Source: Fremontodendron californicum
Taxonomy: Eukaryota; Streptophyta; Magnoliopsida; Malvales; Malvaceae
Assembly: GCA_030761205.1 (NCBI GenBank)
Contig: JAULJL010000035.1
Span: 11,674,001-11,738,000 of the forward strand
DNA: 64,000 nt
Direction: 5' to 3'
Positions 55,802 to 64,000 of this stretch are shown one piece after another. The position numbers and the translations under genes were made by a program. The stretch's first letter is position 1. Every line of letters starts with the position of its first letter. The notes under the pieces are model-generated. The model saw only the letters and a list, made by a program, of their open reading frames with translations. It was not told the DNA's origin and did no database searches.

Positions 55802-58436
55802 GAGACCTAGACCTAAAAACTGCATGGCAATAATACAAACACATAGCATGCTAAATCAAGATACACAAAATCATGACATGGAAATGCAAACAAGTCAACA
55901 AGCAAGATAAAAATGCACATACAAAGCAAAAAAAATGGAAGTGGTTGAATGGTCTATAAGCCTAAATGGGCATGGCATTTTCACAAACATATGGCATATT
56001 AAATAAAAATACATAAAATCATAGCAACGAAAAGCAAACCTATCAACTAGCATGATGAAAATGAACATACAAAGTATAGAATGAAGAGGTGGCCAAATGA
56101 ACCTAGACCTAAAAGGGTATAATCCTAGCATGGCATTAACACAAACACATGGCATGGTGTATAGCTAAACTACCACAATCAAGTTAACCTACCAAAAGTA
56201 AGCTATCCTACTACAAGCCAATAACATGAACAAAATAAATTAAAAAACAAAAACAAAATCATCTTTAAAATGAACATCACTCGGCCATGTAGGGAAAAAT
56301 GTAGGAAAAATTTGCTTTCTTGATTTCTTTTAAAACAAGGTAGAAACTCCTTAGAAATTATTTTTAAAACAAGTTTATTTCATAAAAGAGAATAAAATCA
56401 AAATCAAAATAACAAAGTCATGTCAACAAAGTATGAGAAAACCATGAAAGAACATAACTACCTTGCTCTAGCTTTCCAAATCAAGAAGTAGCAAGCCAAA
56501 ACCTTTCCTTTTCCTTCTCTTTTCCTCCTCTCTTTTTCCTTTCTTTTTTCTCTCTTTTTCTCCTTTGCTACTGCCTCTATAGAGCCCCTAAAGCTCTAGC
56601 AAAAATCTGAATTCCCCCTTTAAATTGCCTTGGCCGAATGCCTCTAGTAGTGTCTAGGAAAGTTGTCATTTTTTTGTAACCAATTTTGATCCAATGGCCT
56701 TTAATCCAAGATGCTTTCTATGTAGAATTTTTATACTTATATTGGAATAATCAGCCCCTAAATATGATGTCATAAAGATGATGTCATAAATAGGATGTCA
56801 TAAATATGACATCATCCCTCTCCATCCATTGGTCCATGTGTCACAAATTCAAAGGCTTGATCAAGAAAAATAACTACCTTCCTCTTCACTCTTGGCCCTT
56901 TGATCTAAAATATCAGCAAAATCACTCTCCATTATGGGCTTGGCTGATTTCCATTTTAAAATCCAGCCCCATCTCCAATTTTTTAAAGGCCTTCTTCAGT
57001 TTTCTTCTGTAAAATGACCTATTTGACCCCCAAACCAAAATAAATAGCAAACGGACTCCAAATCCAAATTTATTTCTTAAATACTTCCTAAATAATAAAA
57101 AATTGAATTCTGGAAGTTTTCATAATTTTTAGAGCCCATTTGCTATTTTTTCGGATTTATTTCCAAAATTGCCCCTTAATGTACCCAAACTTTTACCATT
57201 TTTCAAACAAGCTCCAAATCCGGATTTTTCTTCACCAATATCCTCCAAATAATTTAAAAGTGAGATATAGAGATTTTCAGAATTTTTTGAGCTCATTTGC
57301 TATTTTTTCGGGATTTATCATATCGAATTTCAGCTTAATAAGCCCAGAATTTCACATTTTGCAAACGAGCTCCGATTCTGGATTTTATTTCGCGAATCTC
57401 TTCCAAATAATTTAAAATTGAGATCTGGAGATTTTCAAAAAATTTCGAGCTCATTTGTAATTTTTTTTGGGATTTATCTTCTGGAATTTTCAGCTTAGTG
57501 GGCCCGAAATTTTCCATTTTGCAAATGAACTCCGAATATGGATTTTTCTTCGCCCATCTCTTCCAAATGATTTAAGATTAAGATTTGGAAGTTTTGGGAA
57601 TGTTTGGAGCTCATTTTCTATTTTTACCGAATTTTCCAAGTTTGCTCTTTTGTCTCCAAAGCCCGATTTTGCTCAAAACAAGTCCGATTTCCAGATTTTC
57701 TTTTTTTGGGCCTTTGTCATATATTGAATTGGAGTTGGTCCAAAAATGCCCAAATTTTACGATCAAATTCCCTTCTGTTTTGATTTTTCCTTTTATCAAG
57801 TATTGGAATTTTCCTCATTTTTCTGTTTTTCCACCAATCGGCTTTTTTCTCAGAATTACTTCAAACTGAGCCTTGGGCTATCCTTGTTTACTCACTCCTC
57901 ATCAATTAGGGGCCTTAGTTTTACCGAATCGGGCCATTTCTGTAATTTTCCCCAATTTCACCAAAATCCACCAAAAACCCTAATTCTCGGTTTTCTTCCA
58001 AATTGACTTTTCCTTCGATTTTGCCTCCAAATGGCTTCTTCATTACCCGTAGTCAGTGGTTATGTTTCACTTGGAAACAACAATTTCGACCGATTTGATC
58101 GTTTAAGCACTTTTCCCCAAAATTTCCGAACTAGGGTTTCCTTTCTACTGAATCTCCGTAACCCAACTTCTGAACTCCATATCTTTCATTGTAGACCTAG
58201 GATTATCAAAATTCTTTCAATTGAACTTTGAATCTTGATTTTGAAAGTGGGTTGACTTTTTTAGTAGTTGACTTTTTGGGGTTGACTTTTTTCAAATTGA
58301 CTTTTCAAGCTTGCCCCTTTAAACTAAGTCTCGAAGTACCACCTGCAAGATGAGAAAAGACTTCTTGCATTCCATAACATCATTTTAGGAAGAAAAATAC
58401 CTGATTTAGTAGTTCGGACAAAATTAGGTGTCTACA
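55802..58436 (-). repeat. Element B 5' LTR, second part
   Basis: Resumes at GAGACCTAGACC after the second CTAAT copy and ends GGTGTCTACA at 58436. It contains the ~155-bp units (57190-57640) and the GTTGACTTTTT-rich end. Open frames of 60-94 codons here are repeat by-products. The right-hand 5-bp target copy would be GTCTC (58437-58441); its left partner is lost. Confidence 0.85.
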
Positions 58437-60110
58437 GTCTCGAATTAGAATCCGTCATTCGAGCTTATGTGCTATGCTAGTGATTTTGCAGTTGGTGCAG
58501 TCTTAGGCTAACGAAAAGAGAAGATATTTCATTCCATGTACTATGCAAGCAAGACTTTGACCGATGCTCAGTTGAATTACACCACCACAGAAAATGAGTT
58601 GCTTGCAATGGTATTTGCTTTTGATAAATTTCGATCTATCTTGTGGGCACCAAAGTCATTGTCTACACCGATCATTCGGCTATCAAGTACTTAATTGAAA
58701 AGAAAGATGCAAAACCTCGTTTGACCCGTTGGATACTTCTTTTGCAAGAATTTGATTTAGAGATCCGAGATAGAAAGGGGACAGAAAATCAAGTGGCAGA
58801 TCATCTATCAAGTTTGGATAATGAAGCACAAGTTGGCGATACAACTCAAATAAATGAGACTTTTCCTGATGAGCAACTATTTCAAGTTCATCACCAGGAA
58901 TCACCTTGGTATGCCGACTATGTGAACTATATTGTGAGTAGAATCTTTCCGCCTAATTTAAATTCTCAACAAAAGAAAAGTTTCTTGCACGATGTGAAAT
59001 ACTATTACTGGGATGAACCTTTCTTGTTTAAGCAATCCAAGGATCAAATTCTTAGAAAGTGTGTGCCCAAGGAAGAAGTTGAAAATATCTTGCAATATTG
59101 TCACTCTTCGGATTATGGGGAGCATTTTGGAGGAGAACGAACGGCGACAAAGTGCTTCAATCAGGTTTTTATTGGCGAACTCTCTTTAAAGATTCTCACT
59201 AGTTTGTTACAAGATGCGATAGATGTCAAAGAGTAGGCAACATCTCATGGAGAAACGAGATGCCTTTCAACAAAATTCTAGAAGTAGAGATTTTTGATGT
59301 AGAGGGAATTTATTTCATGGGTCCATTTATTTCCTCCTACAACAATCTTTACATTCTAGTTGCGGTTGATTATGTATCTAAGTGGGTGAAAGTAACTGCC
59401 TTTCCAACCAATGATTCCAAGGTCTCACTTTTGCACTAAACATTTTGAAGCCCTCTTTGCTAAATACGGGGTCAAGCACAAGGTTGCCACCGCCTACCAT
59501 CCATAAACAAGTGATCAAGCCAAAGTCTCCAAAAGATAAATCAAAAGAATCTTGGAGAAGACTATCAGCCCGACTAGAAAATATTGGTCCAAGAGATTGG
59601 ATGATGAATTGTGGGCATACCGAACTGCTTTTAAAACTTCGATTGGGATGTCTCCATACAAATTAGTTATCGAAAAAGCATGTCATCTTCTAGTAGATTT
59701 GGAACATAATTCATATTAGGCTATCAAGAAATTGAATTTTGATCTTCATGCAGCAGGAGAGCGGCGCCTTTTGTAACTCAATGAGATGGATGAATTCCGT
59801 CTTCAGGCCTATGAAAATGCCAAGCTTTACAAAGAAAAGACCAAGAGATGGCATGACAAGAAGATCATTGAGCGACACTTTGAAACATGCCAATATGATT
59901 TACTCTACAACTCTCGTCTAAAGCTATTTTCGGGAAAACTCAAGTCTCGATGGTCCGGACCTTTCAAAGTTACTAAAGTTTTTTCTTATGGACAGTTGAG
60001 GTGGTTGAAGAAAGTTCCAATCGAATATTCAAAGTGAATGGCCAACGGCTCAAGCATTACTAGGGAGGCATTTTTGAATGCCAAAAGTCCTCAATCATCT
60101 TAGCCGACCC
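58437..60110 (+). pseudogene. Athila-type RNase H and integrase relic
   Basis: Begins in RNase H (FELMCYASDFAVGAVLG, stop, RKE), then TENELLAMVFAFDKFRS. A frameshift near 58640 leads to the open part 58643-59236 with VYTDHSAIKYLIEKKDAKPR and the start of the integrase HHCC finger. A further shift near 59165 leads to RCDRCQRVGNISW. The DDE triad is destroyed: the first Asp is Tyr (EGIYFMGPF), the segment with the second Asp is deleted between NDSKV and SHFCTK, and the Glu is Lys (DQAKVSK). The C-terminus LQAYENAKLYKEKTKRWHDK is the same lineage as the tails in X and Y. It is truncated on the left by insertion of element B. Confidence 0.85.
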
Positions 60111-60606
60111 GGAATAAGATCGAGAAAGTCAAGCTGATGACTATAAATCAAGCGCTTATTGGGAGGCAACCCAAGCTTTTTAATCTTTACTCTTTTACTT
60201 ATTTTATTTTATTTGATTTAAATTTCATTTCTGCTAATTTTATGATTCTTTTCTCTCTATTTTGCAGGTAAAAAAAAAGTTCAGTGGGCGCTGCAGCGCT
60301 AGCTCGACCACATGGAGCATCAAACCATTCGAGGCCCAGAGCCAGAGGGCCAGCGCCCCAGCGCTGGGTGGTAACTATTTTCTTTTTATAATTTTGTTTT
60401 AATTATTATTTTCATTTTTTAAAAAATTTAATTCTTTTATTTCTTTTGCAGGAAATTATTAAAAAAAAATCAATTTCTTTCGAGAGTCAGCACTGCAACA
60501 CAGCGCTGGCTCATAAACAGCAATGTCGTGGCCCAGCGCCGCAGCGCTGGGCTTTCCTTTTATTTTTTTTACGGGATTCTTTAATCCCCTTTAACCCAAC
60601 TCTAAT
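60111..60606 (+). other. Athila relic 3' region with CAGCGCTGG duplicates
   Basis: GCGCTTATTGGGAGGCAACC (60152) is a motif typical of the region after pol in Athila/Tat elements. Two ~190-bp tandem units follow, each with a T-rich tract ending TTTTGCAG|G (acceptor-like, near 60267 and 60451) and a GC-rich part with CCCCAGCGCTGGG or CCGCAGCGCTGGG. No ORF. Confidence 0.6.
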
Positions 60607-62074
60607 TGTCGCAACCTAAAAAATAACATAACACATAACATAACAAGTCTCATCGCGAGACTTTATTATTCGTTAAGCGTGACATTAAAAAATAGAGGAA
60701 TTAAAATGAGGGTTTGAAAACAACCTCAAAAAAAGACATGGAGTCACCACCAATCTTTTTTAGCTAGGTGTGATCGGCCACCTATTAAAACCGGTTTTGT
60801 AAAATATTTTAAAATTAATTAAAATATTTTCTTAAAACCAATTTCAAGTCTGCGTTTGAAACTAGAGAAATCAAAGATGCAGGTTCGGGACTCGGTTAAG
60901 TGTAAGGAAGGATTAGCACCCCCACAACGTCCGTATAAAACGGTACCTTATTAATCGTGTGTTATCTCAAGTCTCGGTAAAAAGTCTGTTTTTTAATTTC
61001 GTATTTCAAGTTAATTCCCAATTTAAAGAAAAAAAATTATTCCATTTTTTAATTGAAAATAATCCGAAATTTATTAATTCAAATTTTTCCTACATTACCC
61101 GAAAATTCGGCAAAATATAGAAATTTTTATTTATTTAGAAAGTTTCCCGAATCATTCTCATTTTAAGAAAGATATTCCGTTATTAATGATAATTGATGAT
61201 ATCCTCCCCGACAACCCGGAAGAGAACACATGAATTATTTTAATTCGGGAATAACTTTGTTTTTTTTAAATCATTATCTTTTTCAAAACATTTTAAAGAA
61301 AAATATGAATATGTGGGACATAAATAAAATGACATAGCAAAGTCTAGATAATATAATGCAATCTAAATGATATGATATAATTTAAATGGCATAGCATATT
61401 CTAAATGAAATAAAATATGTTCTAAATGAAATGAAATAACCTAGATTACATAATATATTCTAAATGAAATAAATGACCTAAGTAACATGGCAAATTTAAA
61501 TGAGATGGCATATTTTAAATGACATAACCTAGATGACATGGAATATAATCTAAGATAAAGCTATCATGGAATATGCATGGAAATAAAATGATAAATGCAT
61601 GAACATAGTATATGCTAAATAATGTGACAAAAATAAATAACTAAAATAAAAAGCATGGAATGACATGAAATATTCAAGGCTATATAACAAACAACATAAC
61701 CAAAAACATTAATCAAAATAATAATAACACCATAGAAATTATCATAGCAAAAATCACATATTGTAGAGTATGCATGAACATGGAAAATGCAATGCATGAA
61801 AATGTATTTTTTTCCTTTAATTAAGGAAATTCGTATATCTAGAAAGATATCCAGCTACCTTAGGAAAATATATCAAATTAAATATTCTAAAATCAAAATA
61901 CTTTGTGATTTGTTAGGAAACAATTTTAAAGAGACTTGAATGAAGATTAAAACCTTAGCCAAACCCTTTTTAAAAATGGCTCTAATTTCCTAAGTTTTAA
62001 AATCCCGGACTTGACCACCCTTGACCCGAGGTTTATAAAATCATTTTTAAAGTTTAAATTGGCCTAGAAACCAC

Positions 62075-62571
62075 GTTTCAGGCTTGAGGGATAAAGAAAG
62101 TACGGTTATAAACCAGCATGCTATTTGAAAGTCAGTCCCTCGTTCAAAGAAAGTTGAGATTGTCAGGCTAGAAGAAAGGGAAAGTGCTAGGTCAAGGTTG
62201 AGATTATCCAACAAATGGTAGACCTTGATCCAACGGGAGATTGGATGGGGCGGGGAGCTCGGGCCCTCGAAAATCCGCATACCGCCACGGGGGAAGAGTC
62301 CTTGGAAGTGTCGCGAAAGACTAGGATAAGAAACAAAACGGAATGTACCGGATTTTTAGCACGTGCAACCATCAAACCAGAGACCAAAGCAGGGCTCGAC
62401 AAAACAGAAAGTATCTGTGGCATCGGTTACAGCTGGCAAAGCTAACCTCTATCCTAACAAGAAAGAAGAATCTCGATCTAATTGGAAATTTAATATGGTA
62501 TTCCTTCCCCTCTACTTCTTAGCTTTAACATGAATTTCTCCCACTTTTGCTCATGAGCTTGCCAACAATCC
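62075..62571. other. Organelle-like insertion in LTR E (candidate NUMT)
   Basis: A ~497-bp block of balanced composition (for example GGGGCGGGGAGCTCGGGCCC) splits the LTR between GGCCTAGAAACCAC and CTAACTTCCTAATC, which are only about 10-20 bp apart in the other LTR copies. No terminal repeats or target duplication. Composition and the overlapping but meaningless open frames on both strands suggest plant mitochondrial spacer DNA. Inferred, not confirmed. Confidence 0.5.
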
Positions 62572-63239
62572 CTAACTTCCTAATCAGCCTCTTCTAAGTA
62601 ACTTAGCCAAAATAGAAAAATGATTTCCCCTCAAATTCAAATCTGTCTCTACTGTCTAGTTTTAAAGCACGATTTTTCTACCTATTTTTAAAATTTCAAT
62701 AAAATCTAAAACAAATACTGGAGACTCAAAACATGTAAAAATACATGAGAAAAAATCTTATTAATTTTATGATCAAAGATGACTTCTCAGAAAAATCAAA
62801 AAAGTTCGAGTTCTGGGTGAAAAAATGTTTTGCTAAAACATATTTTTTTGTCTTTGGTAAAATCATTTAAAAATCAACACTCTCCTAAAGACCCACAAAA
62901 AGCAGCTAACACTTTTTAAAAATTTAGACAAAAATTGTCTAAGTAAAAAAAATCACAAAGGTAGAATAATCAATTTGACAACTCTTTAATTTCCACAAGT
63001 GTGCTCAAGTGAACATGACTTTGAGCCATTGATTGGCCTAAGTCATAAATCATGTGGCATGACATGAAATGCATGAAAATACAGCAAATTGAATGCATGA
63101 AATGCATGATTTAAAACCTAAGTGGTATGGAAAATACATGGCATACATAGTGACCTAAATGCCTAGCATGAATTTGCATGGCAATCAATGCAATTCTAAC
63201 CTAAGTATGCATGAGATGCTTGATAATGCAAATGTGACT

Positions 63240-63930
63240 TGAACTAATGTGTTATGAATATGCATGACCTAGTATGTAAATGACATGGAATAATGAAAAT
63301 GGCCTAGTGCCTAAATGACATGGGAAATGACATGGCATATGAAAATGGCCTAATGTCTAAATGTCATGGAAAAACAACATGGCCTATGAAAATGGCCTAA
63401 TGCTTAAATGACATGTAAAATGACATGGAATAATGAAAATGGCCTAGTGCTTAAATGACATGGGAAATGACATGGCATATGAAAATGGCCTAATGTCTAA
63501 ATGTCATCGAAAAACAACATGGCCTATGAAAAGGGCCTAATGCTTAAATGACATGTAAAATAACTTGGAATAATAAAAATGGCCTAAAGCTAAATGACAT
63601 GGAATATGAAAATATCCTAAACTTAAATGACATGGAATAATAAAAATGGCCTAAAGCTAAATGACATGGAATATGAAAATGGCCTAAACTTAAATGACAT
63701 GGAATAATAAAAATGGCCTAAAGCTAAATGACATTTAAAAATGACATGGAATATGAAAATGGCCTAAACTTAAATGACATGGAATAATAAAAATGGCCTA
63801 AAGCTAAATGACATGTAAAAATGACATGGAATATGAAAATGGCCTAAACTTAAATGACATGGAATAATAAAAATGGCCTAAAGCTAAATGACATGTAAAA
63901 TGACCTATATGTCTCAATGAAATAGCAAAT
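63240..63930. repeat. Expanded ATGACATGGAATA / GGCCTAA tandem array
   Basis: 63280-63560 has a ~140-bp higher-order unit (TGACATGGAATAATGAAAAT at 63281 and 63421). From 63570 a shorter unit repeats with TAATAAAAATGGCCTAAAGC at 63571, 63638, 63705, 63785 and 63865, spaced 67, 67, 80 and 80 bp; the longer form has an extra 13 bp. This array is absent from the other LTR copies. Confidence 0.8.
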
Positions 63931-64000
63931 ATCATGGCCTAAAAAAATGATCTAAAGCTAAGAGAAAATGCACATGGCTGAATGGCCTAGGAGCCAAAGT

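Larger units (their letters stand above)
60607..64000 (-). mobile_element. Tat/Ogre-type LTR, incomplete at window end (copy E)
   Basis: Starts TGTCGCAACC at 60607, preceded by CTAAT, a possible target copy. It follows the other LTRs through AGGATTAGCACCCCCACAAC, the ATATTCTAAATGAAATG repeats (61380-61560) and the 62900-63150 region. It carries an extra CATAACACATAACATAA near its end, an organelle-like insert (62075-62571) and expanded tandem repeats from 63240. Whether it is solo or part of an element cannot be seen. Confidence 0.8.

Noticed and set aside
62187..62445. Overlapping 76-78-codon frames on both strands in the GC-rich insert
   Set aside because: They open because of higher GC, not coding constraint. 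No recognised motif.

Overview
The window looks like a plant (angiosperm, probably eudicot) nuclear genome: AT-rich, no operons, and filled almost completely with nested LTR retrotransposons of the Ty3/gypsy Athila and Tat/Ogre lineages. I see no convincing intact single-copy host gene and no rRNA, tRNA or CRISPR array. The species cannot be named from the sequence.

Layout. 1-4427 is old AT-rich DNA with transposon debris, one hAT-type MITE with target-site duplications (1945-2229), and an array of about six ~157-bp tandem repeats (3255-4427) interrupted by a GC-richer block that looks organellar. 4433-8548 is a solo Tat/Ogre LTR flanked by ATGAT. Pieces of a minus-strand Tat/Ogre element ('B') lie at 8549-9046, 28357-33796, 33797-35930 and 55802-58436. 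B is interrupted twice. A pair of Athila-type elements ('X' and 'Y') sits at 9047-28356. A complete 19.9-kb minus-strand Tat/Ogre element ('C', 35931-55796, TSD CTAAT) sits inside B's 5' LTR. 58437-60606 is a decayed Athila-type RNase H/integrase relic. 60607-64000 is the start of another Tat/Ogre LTR carrying a second organelle-like insert and expanded tandem repeats.

The most interesting part is X plus Y. X (plus strand, TSD GGGTA) contains Y (minus strand, 10584-20056, TSD GGGAG), a member of the same family that landed on X's primer-binding site. Each carries gag, protease and the C-terminal tail of integrase. Different internal deletions have removed reverse transcriptase, RNase H and the integrase core, so both are non-autonomous. 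Between pol and the 3' LTR, where Athila relatives usually have an env-like ORF or nothing, each carries two extra genes: (1) a 178-codon basic, cysteine-rich protein resembling the nucleic-acid-binding proteins of carla-/viti-/allexiviruses, some of which suppress RNA silencing; and (2) an intronless LONELY GUY (LOG) cytokinin-activating phosphoribohydrolase homologue with its signature motifs kept. Each gene has a TATA-like box just upstream. gag/pol has nonsense mutations in both copies, but LOG is open in both.

The Y-in-X nesting also makes an inverted repeat with arms of about 8 kb, plus a tight 1.5-kb LTR/LTR hairpin with a 25-bp spacer, a plausible source of double-stranded RNA. Insertion order by nesting: Athila relic, then B, then X and C independently into B, then Y into X. 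All family assignments come from motif recognition by eye; no database search was run.
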